This document shows, in pieces, positions 10,686-20,525 of a stretch of DNA of 64,000 bases. Source of the DNA: an uncultured Paracoccaceae bacterium (GTDB lineage: Bacteria > Pseudomonadota > Alphaproteobacteria > Rhodobacterales > Rhodobacteraceae); the NCBI GenBank assembly GCA_947496535.1, contig CANMDE010000002.1, positions 310,001 through 374,000 on the forward strand, written 5' to 3'. The notes under the pieces were generated by a model, which was not told where the DNA came from, searched no databases, and saw nothing but the letters and a program-made list of their open reading frames with translations. Every line of letters starts with the position of its first letter. Within the stretch, counting starts at the first letter, position 1. The position numbers and the translations under genes are program-made.

Positions 10686-11599
10686 ACGATACGCTTGAAA
10701 TATGCGTCTGCACCTATCGTCGTCCACAACTGGTCGATACGCTGACCTCCCTCATGGCATTGACGGAGCCGCAAGGCTACCACGTTTCCGTGCTTGTCAT
10801 TGATAATGATGACGAGCCAAGCATGCGTGACACCGTCGAAAACATGGCGGCAACGGCCCCCCTGCCCTTGCGCTATGTGCATTGTCCACAAGGCAATATC
10901 TCGATTGCACGCAACGGAGCCCTGACCCACAGCAAGGCGCGCTATCTGGCCTTTATCGATGATGATGAGGTCGCATCGCCCGACTGGCTGATCCACCTTA
11001 CCGATGAAATGGCGCAGGATGGCGCGGCTGCTGTGCTTGGCCCGGTAGAGGCATATTATCCAGAAGGCGCTCCAGCCTGGATGCGACGCACCAGAATACA
11101 TGCCACGATGCCTGTCTGGGTCGATGACCAGATCATCACCGGATACACCTGCAATGTGCTGATCGACCGGCAAAGCCCCGCATTGAGCAACTGCAATTTC
11201 GATCTATCCTTGGGTCAGACTGGTGGAGAAGATACTGCTTTCTTTGCAAAACTGGTTGCAGAGGGCGGGCGTATCTCGTTTGCACCCGATGCTTTGCTGC
11301 GCGAGACAATTCCGCCCCATCGGGTCAGCTTTGGCTGGCTTTTGCGCCGCAGGTTCCGCATGGGCCAGACGCATGGGCGGCTGGTTGCCGAAGCCGGGGC
11401 CTCGGCCCGGTTGTGGGCTATTACATTATGCAAAGTGGCCTACTGTGCAGGTGCAGCAATTCTGCAGGTTCTGCACACCGATCGCCGTAACAAGGCAGTC
11501 TTGCGCGGGGCGCTGCATGTTGGTGCATTGTCAGGTTTGGCTGGCGGTCCGGTGCTTCGTCAATACGGGCCAGAATTTACCCAAAGGCAAAGTGAATAA
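10682..11599 (+). CDS. exoM: Glycosyltransferase ExoM-like (GT2)
   Basis: ICVCTYRRPQLVDTL...VIDNDDEPS...ISIARNGAL...AFIDDDEVASPDWL; ATGA overlap with exoA. Confidence 0.8.
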   Translation: MNDTLEICVCTYRRPQLVDTLTSLMALTEPQGYHVSVLVIDNDDEPSMRDTVENMAATAPLPLRYVHCPQGNISIARNGALTHSKARYLAFIDDDEVASPDWLIHLTDEMAQDGAAAVLGPVEAYYPEGAPAWMRRTRIHATMPVWVDDQIITGYTCNVLIDRQSPALSNCNFDLSLGQTGGEDTAFFAKLVAEGGRISFAPDALLRETIPPHRVSFGWLLRRRFRMGQTHGRLVAEAGASARLWAITLCKVAYCAGAAILQVLHTDRRNKAVLRGALHVGALSGLAGGPVLRQYGPEFTQRQSE

Positions 11600-11618
11600 G
11601 CAACGTGGTTAGAATATT

Positions 11619-13580
11619 ATGAAAGATCTAGGCTTACGCATTCGAGATGCGGAGTTTGAAGCGGAACGCCTACAACAACGTGCGGTGACAGAGGCCACGA
11701 CCATAGCCGATGTGCTGGCTGCGTTGCGCCGTCAATATCTCCCGCTGCTTTTATGCACTTTCATCGGGTTGGTGGCCGGGGTCGTGCATCATGTGACAAC
11801 ACCCGAGCAATATTACACCTCGGCCACTGTTCTGGTCGATGAACGGCGCAGTGACCTGGACGAAGAGATCACTGCTAGCATCCCGTTCTTGCGGAATGAC
11901 ACCTCGCTGTTGAATGAGATGCAGGTTCTGAAGTCCCTGCAGCTGGCCACAGAGGTTGCACGCCGAGTTGAGCTCCAAGAAAATGATGTATTTCTCTATC
12001 CGCCATCATCGCTGGCACGCACCATTGTCTCAAATGCCAAAGCGTGGGTCGTGGGCCTGCTTGGCCTAGAAGAGGAAGTTGTTGAGACAGCGCCCCTTGA
12101 CCCAGAGCAACAGGAAGCCGCGCAGCTTCTGGGCGCTGCTTCCAAATTGCAGCGCGACATCAGTATCGAACGGATCGGTCTCAGCTTTTCCATCGATATA
12201 AGCTATATCGGTCATGATCCGGCCTTGGCCGCAGAGATCGTCAATACCTATGCCGACGCCTATCTGGAGGACAGGCTTAATGCCAACGTGGAATCCACCG
12301 AACGCACGGCAGAGTGGATGCGCACCCGGCTGGAAGAACTAGAGCAAAGCGCATCCGATGTGCAGGCTGAAGCCGCTGCATTGCGGCAAAGCGATCCGAC
12401 CAAAATCGCGCAATTGCGCGAGTTGGCGCAGCGGGCCACAAATCTGGATGCGCTGTATCAAAGGATTTCAGCCCGCTATGAACAGATTTCAATTCAGGGA
12501 TCGTTCCCGGTTAGCAATGGGCGTGTGCTGACCCGTTCGATCGTCCCCAAGACTGCTGCTTTGCCGAAGATGTGGCAAACTCTGGCGGTGACAACTTTGC
12601 TGGGCCTGATGTTCGGCTTCATGCTGGCCGTATTGCGCGAGGCGCGCGAGCGATCTTTCCGGGTCAGCACGGACGTCTACGACTACACAGGACGCGCGTT
12701 TCTGGGACATCTTCCGCGGATTAATCTAAAAGACCTCAGCAGTGGACCACCACCAAAGACCAAGGAGATCATGCTGAGCGCACAAACCCTTTCGGTTGAA
12801 CGTGCGCTGGACCCAGAGGCGAGCCGCAGCGACCCGGCGCAGATCGAATGGGAGCGGCGCAAGGCCAAGGAATTGTCACCCTATCTGTTCTGGTCGGTGT
12901 TGATGCCCCAAACGATGTTCAGCGAAACGCTGCGCAACATCCACACGACAGTAGATCTTGGCGCTGCCGATGGCAGCAGCAAGGTGGTGGCAGTCACATC
13001 AATGCTACCGGAAGAAGGCAAAACCACGCTGGCCGTAAACTATGCGAATATGTTGGCAAAGTCGGGCGCGCGTACATTGCTGATTGATATGGATCTGCAG
13101 GGGTTCAGTCTGAGCAACACGCTCAACATCCCGGCGGGCCCCGGAATTGTTGAGGTGCTACGCGGCGGCGCACCACTACCCGACGCGATGCATGTTCTGG
13201 ATTACACTGGCCTTAACATATTGCCGTCGGGGCCCACGCAGCAGCGATCGGTGGCTGGTGATGTGCTTTATCAGCACAACATGCAGGCGCTTATGAGAGA
13301 GTTGCGCAAGCACTATGATTATGTGGTGCTGGACATGCCACCCTTGGGCAAAGTGTCAGACGCAAAGGCGATGATTGCGCAGTTGGACAAGATCATTCTG
13401 GTATGTGAATGGGGCAAGACGCCCAGGTCGCTGGTCACTCAATATCTGGCGCACGAACCTGAAATCTCCCAAAAGGTCGCCGGTATTGCGCTTAACAAGG
13501 TCAACGTTCGCAAGTTACAGAAATACGCCCGCCCCGGCTGGCCCGAAAGCTATCTGGAAACCGACCCGAAACCTGCATAA
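11619..13580 (+). CDS. exoP: Polysaccharide co-polymerase/tyrosine autokinase, ExoP-like
   Basis: Wzz-like N-terminus plus ATPase domain (AVTSMLPEEGKTTLAVNYANMLAKSGARTLLIDMDLQ). Confidence 0.9.
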   Translation: MKDLGLRIRDAEFEAERLQQRAVTEATTIADVLAALRRQYLPLLLCTFIGLVAGVVHHVTTPEQYYTSATVLVDERRSDLDEEITASIPFLRNDTSLLNEMQVLKSLQLATEVARRVELQENDVFLYPPSSLARTIVSNAKAWVVGLLGLEEEVVETAPLDPEQQEAAQLLGAASKLQRDISIERIGLSFSIDISYIGHDPALAAEIVNTYADAYLEDRLNANVESTERTAEWMRTRLEELEQSASDVQAEAAALRQSDPTKIAQLRELAQRATNLDALYQRISARYEQISIQGSFPVSNGRVLTRSIVPKTAALPKMWQTLAVTTLLGLMFGFMLAVLREARERSFRVSTDVYDYTGRAFLGHLPRINLKDLSSGPPPKTKEIMLSAQTLSVERALDPEASRSDPAQIEWERRKAKELSPYLFWSVLMPQTMFSETLRNIHTTVDLGAADGSSKVVAVTSMLPEEGKTTLAVNYANMLAKSGARTLLIDMDLQGFSLSNTLNIPAGPGIVEVLRGGAPLPDAMHVLDYTGLNILPSGPTQQRSVAGDVLYQHNMQALMRELRKHYDYVVLDMPPLGKVSDAKAMIAQLDKIILVCEWGKTPRSLVTQYLAHEPEISQKVAGIALNKVNVRKLQKYARPGWPESYLETDPKPA

Positions 13581-13586
13581 TATATA

Positions 13587-13604
13587 GCCACTTAGGGGAG
13601 TGGC
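13587..13604 (+). terminator. Weak stem-loop after exoP
   Basis: GCCACT-TAGGGG-AGTGGC. Confidence 0.35.
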
Positions 13605-13659
13605 GTGACAAAATGATTTCGCCTATGCTGACCTAACCGATGTGTTGGGAGGAAGCATT

Positions 13660-13908
13660 GTGCGCCTTTTGGTTTTCATCTGCTTTATGTTGGTAGCGGC
13701 TGCCGTGATGGCGGTTTTTTCTTACATGGCAGGTGCAAGTTTGGGCATCATTGCACTGCGGGTCATTGCTGTTTTGGTTGTTTTGCAAGCCGTCTACTTC
13801 TTGCTGCTTTTGTTTGTGGCTATGCTGCCTTCACCAAAACCAAAACGGGCCAGTGCTGATAGACGCGCTACTACCGATCCACTTGCGGAAACCCAAGAGC
13901 AACAATAG
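13660..13908 (+). CDS. Small two-TM protein resembling exopolysaccharide production repressor ExoX/SyrA
   Basis: Size, two hydrophobic helices and EPS-locus context; SD GGGAGGA before GTG 13660. Confidence 0.5.
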   Translation: MRLLVFICFMLVAAAVMAVFSYMAGASLGIIALRVIAVLVVLQAVYFLLLLFVAMLPSPKPKRASADRRATTDPLAETQEQQ

Positions 13909-14889
13909 CTAGCCTGCACGCGCACTGATAAAGCGTAGCACCGATGGGTCAGCTTTGCCGATCAGCCGGATCATCGCCCCCCGAAATGCTAATCTCGCTA
14001 CCTCGACGAGTTTCAGAGATTGACCCACGCGCAATTGTGTATGTGATTTCACCAGCCCGGTGGCCCTTTGCCATTCTGGATAACGAAACACGGGGTCGGT
14101 CAAAAATTGCTTGCGGTCCGCAGCCCTCGCAAGCGCCCAGGCTTTGCGCTGCAGGATACCCACCGAACGCTTCAGGGTAAGCTCGCGTTTGAAATATCCT
14201 GCTTTGGAACCGAAATCCCGTGTTGTCTCTTCCCCGTTTTCGGCCCAGACGGCCAATGGTTCCATCGCTACATAGATTGGTTCGCAGACCGCGAAGGTCC
14301 GCATATATTCCTGCAAAGTAGAGCTGCATTCATAGTGAATTTCCAGATCTGTTGCAGCATCGCGTGACCAGAACAGCCCCCCGTTCGACACGCCAATATC
14401 CGCCATCAGGCAAAGACGGAACAGGTTAGGATCATAAAGCCCACCAGTCAGCTTGTCGTCGAGAATGCCGTTGGTTGAGACGTTGGCAGTGTCGGTTCCG
14501 CTATCAAACTCCACCAATTGATTGCGGAAAAGGATGTTAACACCTTGCTCTTCACACAGCGCGATATTGTCGCTCATGAAAGTCGGCAAGACATAGTTGT
14601 CATCCTCAAGAACAAAGAAGTATGCCGCGTCGTGCGGGTTCCTTTTACTGAAACACTGGTCGATGTTTTTTGACGCAAATAGCTGCGGCCGGTTGTGGTG
14701 AAACCGGATGCGGGGGTCGTTCAACGCTGCGACAACCGAGTCGGCGGAGCCTTCGGGGCAATCATCGTATACCTCGCAAATCCAATTGGTCCAGGTTTGT
14801 GACTGAAGAGTTTCGAGGCAACGGCGCAGGGCTTCGGGCCTTTTGTAGGTTGGGGTGCGCACATGCACGAGCGGTTGGTTTTCTGACAT
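13909..14889 (-). CDS. Glycosyltransferase family 2
   Basis: VHVRTPTYKRPEALRRCLETLQSQTWTNW...FVLEDDNYVLP; start at MSENQPL, TGATG overlap with upstream gene. Confidence 0.85.
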   Translation of the reverse strand: MSENQPLVHVRTPTYKRPEALRRCLETLQSQTWTNWICEVYDDCPEGSADSVVAALNDPRIRFHHNRPQLFASKNIDQCFSKRNPHDAAYFFVLEDDNYVLPTFMSDNIALCEEQGVNILFRNQLVEFDSGTDTANVSTNGILDDKLTGGLYDPNLFRLCLMADIGVSNGGLFWSRDAATDLEIHYECSSTLQEYMRTFAVCEPIYVAMEPLAVWAENGEETTRDFGSKAGYFKRELTLKRSVGILQRKAWALARAADRKQFLTDPVFRYPEWQRATGLVKSHTQLRVGQSLKLVEVARLAFRGAMIRLIGKADPSVLRFISARAG

Positions 14890-15926
14890 CACGATGACCT
14901 CGGCGCTGATAATTCGGCCCAGTCCTGCAATGTCCATTTGTCTGGATCACTTGGAAAGGCAGGCGGCTGTTGAACTGTGGGTTTGAACCGGCGGGTCAGA
15001 TGAGCCTTGGCCACATTGCCAAGTTTGCCAATGAGCGCTGGTTTGCGGACCACATCCTGCAATGCGCTTCCAAACCGGCGGTTCTTGATGTGTTGTACCA
15101 GCGTTTCAAACGCCAGCGGTTCTTGCAGGGCGGCCCGTCGTGCGGCGAAATCAGCCAGAAGATCGGCAGGTAAATCCGGGTAGCTTGTCAGAAGATCGTC
15201 CTGAACCGCGATCATCGCACTCACATCGTCAGGGTGCATACGGTAGGACAGCGATTGAGCGTGCCGACGATAGAGATAGTAGGATTCAGGTAACAAATGC
15301 ATGCGCCCGCCATTCAACAGAAACCGCATGTAGAAATCATGATCTTCGCCAATGCGGATGTCTTCGCGGTAGCGCAGGTTGTCCAAGGCAGTTCGCTGGA
15401 TCATTGGTTTGAGATAGCCCAGTTGTGGTGCGTCAGGTGCAGATGACACAAAGGTTTTCGCGGTGAGCTGCTCTGGCGCGGTCGGGCGCGTTTTGCCCAA
15501 TAGCGTTCCACCCGGTTGGACCGTGCTGTCCATGAAATAGGTCAAATCATCGGCGACGGCGTCGGTTTGCAAGTTTTGCGCGGCGTCCAGCATAAGCGCG
15601 AACCGCTGCGGATGAACGATGTCGTCGCTATCGACAATCGCGATCCAATCACCAGTCGCTGCATCAAATGCCCGGTTGCGTGCTGCGGCAGGACCTGCGT
15701 TGGTATCGGAGGTGATAATTTGCAAGCGCCCATCTGTCGCGGCAACCCGATGCGCCACGGCAACGCTGGTATCCGTCGAAGCATCGTCGGACAGCAGTAT
15801 TTCTATCTGCGAAACGGACTGAGCCAGCACAGATTTCAAGGCTGCCTCGACATAATCGGCCGCATTGTAGTTTGCCATGATTACGGAAACGATGGGGTTC
15901 GCCAAAGCCGTCTCTTTTCTCGTCAA
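14889..15926 (-). CDS. Glycosyltransferase family 2
   Basis: SVIMANYNAADYVEAALKSVLAQS...ILLSDDASTDTS...WIAIVDSDD. Confidence 0.9.
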   Translation of the reverse strand: MTRKETALANPIVSVIMANYNAADYVEAALKSVLAQSVSQIEILLSDDASTDTSVAVAHRVAATDGRLQIITSDTNAGPAAARNRAFDAATGDWIAIVDSDDIVHPQRFALMLDAAQNLQTDAVADDLTYFMDSTVQPGGTLLGKTRPTAPEQLTAKTFVSSAPDAPQLGYLKPMIQRTALDNLRYREDIRIGEDHDFYMRFLLNGGRMHLLPESYYLYRRHAQSLSYRMHPDDVSAMIAVQDDLLTSYPDLPADLLADFAARRAALQEPLAFETLVQHIKNRRFGSALQDVVRKPALIGKLGNVAKAHLTRRFKPTVQQPPAFPSDPDKWTLQDWAELSAPRSS

Positions 15927-16088
15927 TTTATGGTCGTAGAATAGTATTTTTCGAGCCTGTGCTCACTTGATTTATCCCTGCTTTCGGCGTTTCGGCGGCG
16001 ATGCGCCGACCCCTCGCTTCTGATTTTGTGTCCACACCTAAAGCTATGATAAAAATAGGATAAATCGCAAAACAGAGGCAGTTTTCGG

Positions 16089-16895
16089 ATGCATCTTTTC
16101 AGAAAGAATACCAATCAATTTACGGTAAGCATTTGTCAAATTGTGGTGTGTGCCGCTCTTTCGGCTCCATTGCCCGCATTCGCACAGGATTTACCCGCCG
16201 GTGCGAGCTTTTTCGACGATTTTGAGACGCTGGATGAAAGCATTTGGGGCATATCGGACGGCTGGGTGAACGGTGATTGGCAGAACTGCATGTGGTCGGG
16301 CGAAAATGTCTCGGTTAAGGACGGTATGCTGGAGCTTGGCTTCTCCACGCGGCCCAATGACAAACGAAAATATACCTGTGGTGAAATTCAGTCCCGGCAC
16401 ATCTATGGCTATGGCACATATGAAGCCCGATTTCGGACTAGCACCGGGTCCGGCCTGAATGCGGCGTTTTTCACTTACATCGGTCCGCATCATGGCAAGC
16501 CACATGACGAGATCGATTTTGAGGTGCTGACCCGCGATACAACAGCCGTCAGCCTGAATACTTATGTTGGAAGTGCTCCTAAAAATGGCAAGCGGGTGCC
16601 TTTGCCGCAACCGGCTGATGGCGGGTTCATCACATATTCATTTGTCTGGGAACCTGATGGCATTCGCTGGTATGTTGATGGGGAGATGATGCATGAAACC
16701 CCGCCGAATGCAGAACTGCCCACGAATGATCAGAAAATCTATGCCAGTTTCTGGGGTAGTGATAGTTTTCCCAACTGGATGGGCCGATTTGTGGAACCTG
16801 ATACGGACCTCGTGATGGATGTAGACTGGATCGCCTTTACCGCATTGGGTGAAGATTGCCAGTTCCCGGACTCGATCGTTTGCCAAGATGAGTGA
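16089..16895 (+). CDS. exoK: Secreted glycoside hydrolase family 16, ExoK-like endoglycanase
   Basis: Signal peptide; GH16 catalytic motif HDEIDFEVL; YEARFRTSTGSGLNAAFFTYIG. Confidence 0.85.
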   Translation: MHLFRKNTNQFTVSICQIVVCAALSAPLPAFAQDLPAGASFFDDFETLDESIWGISDGWVNGDWQNCMWSGENVSVKDGMLELGFSTRPNDKRKYTCGEIQSRHIYGYGTYEARFRTSTGSGLNAAFFTYIGPHHGKPHDEIDFEVLTRDTTAVSLNTYVGSAPKNGKRVPLPQPADGGFITYSFVWEPDGIRWYVDGEMMHETPPNAELPTNDQKIYASFWGSDSFPNWMGRFVEPDTDLVMDVDWIAFTALGEDCQFPDSIVCQDE

Positions 16896-18117
16896 CGCCC
16901 GCGCCTATTTGCCCGGACGCGGTATCGACGTGATCACGGTTGAACCGGATGTGATCCTGGCCGTGATCGCCTTGGCCGGGTTGGTATTCGTGCCTGTGCT
17001 TGGCACCTTGGGCGCGCTTATATTTTTGGGGGCGGGATCTGCCCTTTTGGTTCGGCGTTTCCAGGTTCAGGTCAGCCTTTGCACGACGTACTGGTATATC
17101 ATCGCACTTCCTGTCTTTTGCCTGCTCTCGTCTGTCTGGTCAGAATATCCTGTCGTTACATTTCGGTTTGGTGTGCAGTTGATGGCGACGGTGGTCATTG
17201 CGATTACTATCGCGTCAACCACATCAGCCCGCGTGTTCAGTCGCACACTATTCGGTCTTTATTCGTTGGCGATGCTGGCGAGCGTTTTGTTTGGGGACGT
17301 TCGCAACGACACCGGCGCATGGCTTGGGATTTATGGCAGCAAGAACGCCTTGGCCGGTGCGGCGGCGACTTATGTGATCATCTGCGTCGCCCAGATTTTG
17401 GATAGTCTGGCATCTTATCGATACCGGTTGTTGGCTGTTCTGGGCTTGATGGTTGGTCTGATGCTACTTCTGCTCGCGCAGTCTGTAAGCGCGCTGGTCA
17501 TCGTGCCACCGTCGCTTTTCATCATGTTTTCGCTGCTGATCCTTTATCGGTTGTCATTGGTTCAGCGGGTAGCAACATTGGTCTTTGTCAGCTTAGGGGC
17601 GGCACTGATGATCGTGTTGGTCATCATGTTTTCCGATGCGATCGTTGCAATGATGCTGGACACAACGGGCAAGGACATGACGCTGACCGGTCGAACCGAA
17701 CTTTGGCGGATCGCATTGGAATTGATCGCGGAACGCCCGCTGCTCGGCATGGGCTATCAGGCATTCTGGGTCCAAGGCCATGGCCCGGCAGAGGCGCTGT
17801 GGTTTACGTTCGGTATCGAAAGCCGAAGCGGGTTCAATTTCCACAACACCTATCTGTCGAATATGGTCGAGATTGGCATCGTCGGCATTCTGTTACAGAT
17901 TGTAGTACTCTATGGGGCGGCCATCACCGCGGGTCTTTGGGCCTTGCGAACCCACAGGGCGGAGGCATCGCTGCTATTCATTCTGGTGATGATGGTGGTC
18001 ATGGTCAGCTTTGTCGAAGTCCCGATCTTCTTTCAGTTTTCCCTGCGGACAGTCATCGTGATCTGCGCCTTCGTGTTTGCCTTGCGCGGCTTGGATGCGC
18101 ACCGCCGCCGCACCTAG
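16888..18117 (+). CDS. exoQ: EPS polymerase/O-antigen ligase-like, ExoQ-like
   Basis: Polytopic membrane protein; LTGRTELWRIALELIAERPLLGMGYQAFW...FNFHNTYLSNMVEIG; overlaps exoK by 8 nt. Confidence 0.8.
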   Translation: MSDARAYLPGRGIDVITVEPDVILAVIALAGLVFVPVLGTLGALIFLGAGSALLVRRFQVQVSLCTTYWYIIALPVFCLLSSVWSEYPVVTFRFGVQLMATVVIAITIASTTSARVFSRTLFGLYSLAMLASVLFGDVRNDTGAWLGIYGSKNALAGAAATYVIICVAQILDSLASYRYRLLAVLGLMVGLMLLLLAQSVSALVIVPPSLFIMFSLLILYRLSLVQRVATLVFVSLGAALMIVLVIMFSDAIVAMMLDTTGKDMTLTGRTELWRIALELIAERPLLGMGYQAFWVQGHGPAEALWFTFGIESRSGFNFHNTYLSNMVEIGIVGILLQIVVLYGAAITAGLWALRTHRAEASLLFILVMMVVMVSFVEVPIFFQFSLRTVIVICAFVFALRGLDAHRRRT

Positions 18118-19016
18118 GCAAAGGCGACTTTACGTCCGTATTTTGCGATCAGACCATCAATGGCAGTCATGGCGCGATCCGTTGCCCTTTCGGTGTCGGC
18201 ATCTGTTGACAGGCATGGCGTGCTCTTGGCCAGCTTTTGCAGGCTACGGGCAGCCAAGTGACTGCAGCCAGCGTTAAACGGTTGTGCCGGTCGGCTTGTG
18301 CAAACGGCCATGGCACGTGGTCCGGAACCGGCCCGCCCGGTTGTCAGCGCCCACGCTTCGCGCAGATTGGAGGGGAACAAAAACGCTGGATCGTAGTCTA
18401 TATTCAACGCCTCTGCCCAATCGTGCCACTTGAACCGATGCACATGGTGCATGGCCCTAACACCGACCCAAGGGGTTCGCAGCGCATCCGAGACGATAGC
18501 ACCGTGCATCGCCTCAGTAATCACAAGCTCTGCGCCGAGGATCTGCGCGATGACTTCATCAGGCGGATGGGAGGGGTCGATGAAAGTGATCCCTGCCAAA
18601 TCACAGGCCACCTTCCAATTACCACGCTCGATGCTTTCGTAATGCGGCATGAAGCCGACTTTGATGTCGGTCGCGGGTGCTGGCAGCGGTGTCTCACGCA
18701 GAAGGATAGCGGCATCCGCAACAGCAAGTTCGGGGTTCAAACCCAAGGCTTCGGTTGTTTGCGGTCCACGGACGAAATGGAACTCCCACGACCCGTCATG
18801 CACATCTGGCTTTTTGGTGTATCCACCGTAACCCGAACCCACGACGACCTTTTTCGCGTCCTTGGGATAGTTGTGCTGGATCACCGAGCCAATCCCGATG
18901 AACAGCTTTGACGGGTCATCATCAAAGAAATCCGCAGGTAGCAGGTGGGACCACATGGTCGCGTTCAGCTCATCGCCGAAATTGGGCGGGTCGCCTTGGA
19001 AATAGGTCAGTTTCAT
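18114..19016 (-). CDS. exoV: Polysaccharide pyruvyl transferase, ExoV-like
   Basis: NFGDELNATMWSHLLP...ELVITEAMHGAIVSDALRTPWVGV. Confidence 0.85.
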   Translation of the reverse strand: MKLTYFQGDPPNFGDELNATMWSHLLPADFFDDDPSKLFIGIGSVIQHNYPKDAKKVVVGSGYGGYTKKPDVHDGSWEFHFVRGPQTTEALGLNPELAVADAAILLRETPLPAPATDIKVGFMPHYESIERGNWKVACDLAGITFIDPSHPPDEVIAQILGAELVITEAMHGAIVSDALRTPWVGVRAMHHVHRFKWHDWAEALNIDYDPAFLFPSNLREAWALTTGRAGSGPRAMAVCTSRPAQPFNAGCSHLAARSLQKLAKSTPCLSTDADTERATDRAMTAIDGLIAKYGRKVAFA

Positions 19017-20515
19017 GTAGCTGGTTTTCCTTTTGAGGGTAGGAAGCGAATAAGCTGGGTGATCAGATCGCGCGACAGAAGCAGGATGGCCGGGACATAA
19101 ATCAGGGCACCTACAGTCAGCTGCAGGGCCAGTTTCGTGATCTGACTGAGGTTCGGCAAAAGGTACGGCACGGCAAGCATGCCAATACCCATGGCAAGCG
19201 TTGCAACAACAGGATGTCTGAACCCGGCAAGGTAGTTCCAGGCGCTGCGTTTGAGAAGCTTGGCTGTCATCAGAACCGAGACGGGCCAGAGAAGCACGCT
19301 CTTTATCATCAGTGCGATCATCAATGTTGGCAGGCCGTAGCTATAAGTCAGGACGATGACGAGAACAGAGGTGCTTTGCTGCACAAGTTGGTAGTAGAAC
19401 CACCATTGCGCCTTGCCCTGGCTTTTGATCAGCGCCGCCTGCACGACCCCGATCCCGGCAAGTACACCGGCAACACAGAACGCCTGCACCGGGAATGCAG
19501 CATCGGCCCATTTGTCATCAAGAAGCAGCGCCAGAAGGTCTGGTGCAGTAATGGCTAGTGCGCCAAACATTGGAAGACTGACAGCCGCCGATACGAAAGA
19601 CGCAATGCCAAAGGCTTGCGCGGTCTTGTCAGTATCGCCCTGAAGGGTGGATAGCAGTGAAAGTGTTACCGACGACAGCGCCCCGCCGACCAATTGGGTC
19701 AGCATATTGTAGAACCGCTGCGCAAAGATGAAGAGACCAAGGATCACCGTTCCACCGAATATACCCAGCACCAGATGATCCAGTTTGATCGTGGACAGCA
19801 TCCGGTTGCCCGAAGCAAAGATACCGTAGTTCAGAAGGTCTTTGAGCGCCGACCATCTGACCGCAATGCCGGGCTGCCAGCCCGAAACCCAGAATGCCAT
19901 TGCGCAGGCCACCATGCTGGCGGAAACCTGACTGGCAACCAACGCCCAGTACCCGTAGCCTGCGAAAAGCATAGTCATGCAGATGATGACGCTGACCATT
20001 GTCGCGACGGCCGTGCGTACAGCAATGAGCTTGAACTTCATCGACCGGATGATCATCGAATTGGGGACGGCCGCCGCCAGATCCAATGGAATCTTAAGAG
20101 CCAGAATTGGCAGGATCGCCGCAATATCAGGATTACCAACGGCCCCGCCGATAGCGCCTGCCGCCAACACGAATGGCGTGAAGCAAAGCAGTCCAAAGCC
20201 TGTTGTGAGCCAAAACACTGTATCGGCATGGTGTTTGGAAAGCGTCTTACGTTGGACCAGAGCCTCGCCAAAAGCGACTGGCGAAAAGGCAATGACAGAC
20301 ACGACAAGGCTGCTGGCCAGCCCGACCAATCCGAAATCAGCCGGTGATAGAAATAAAGCGCTGACGAAAAACACAACGGCAGAGCTGACGGTCGGGATCA
20401 GGGTATGGAGAGACGACCACAGAACCCCGACAATCGCCGAGACCGAGCGACCCGTCGTCAGATGAGGATGGTAGTCATCCGCCTCCGGCTTCGCGATATC
20501 GGCGGGGGCGCTCAT
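19013..20515 (-). CDS. Polysaccharide flippase (Wzx/ExoT-like)
   Basis: 500 aa, multi-TM, PST/MATE-type flippase pattern; overlaps exoV by 4 nt. Confidence 0.8.
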   Translation of the reverse strand: MSAPADIAKPEADDYHPHLTTGRSVSAIVGVLWSSLHTLIPTVSSAVVFFVSALFLSPADFGLVGLASSLVVSVIAFSPVAFGEALVQRKTLSKHHADTVFWLTTGFGLLCFTPFVLAAGAIGGAVGNPDIAAILPILALKIPLDLAAAVPNSMIIRSMKFKLIAVRTAVATMVSVIICMTMLFAGYGYWALVASQVSASMVACAMAFWVSGWQPGIAVRWSALKDLLNYGIFASGNRMLSTIKLDHLVLGIFGGTVILGLFIFAQRFYNMLTQLVGGALSSVTLSLLSTLQGDTDKTAQAFGIASFVSAAVSLPMFGALAITAPDLLALLLDDKWADAAFPVQAFCVAGVLAGIGVVQAALIKSQGKAQWWFYYQLVQQSTSVLVIVLTYSYGLPTLMIALMIKSVLLWPVSVLMTAKLLKRSAWNYLAGFRHPVVATLAMGIGMLAVPYLLPNLSQITKLALQLTVGALIYVPAILLLSRDLITQLIRFLPSKGKPAT

Positions 20516-20525
20516 CCACGGGCCA

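Noticed and set aside
14889-14937. 49-bp overlap of the two GT2 ORFs
   Set aside because: Disappears when the downstream gene starts at MSENQPL (14889), giving a normal TGATG junction.
16004-16088. Small hairpin TCGGCG/CGCCGA and possible sRNA upstream of exoK
   Set aside because: Short stem, no terminator or promoter support.
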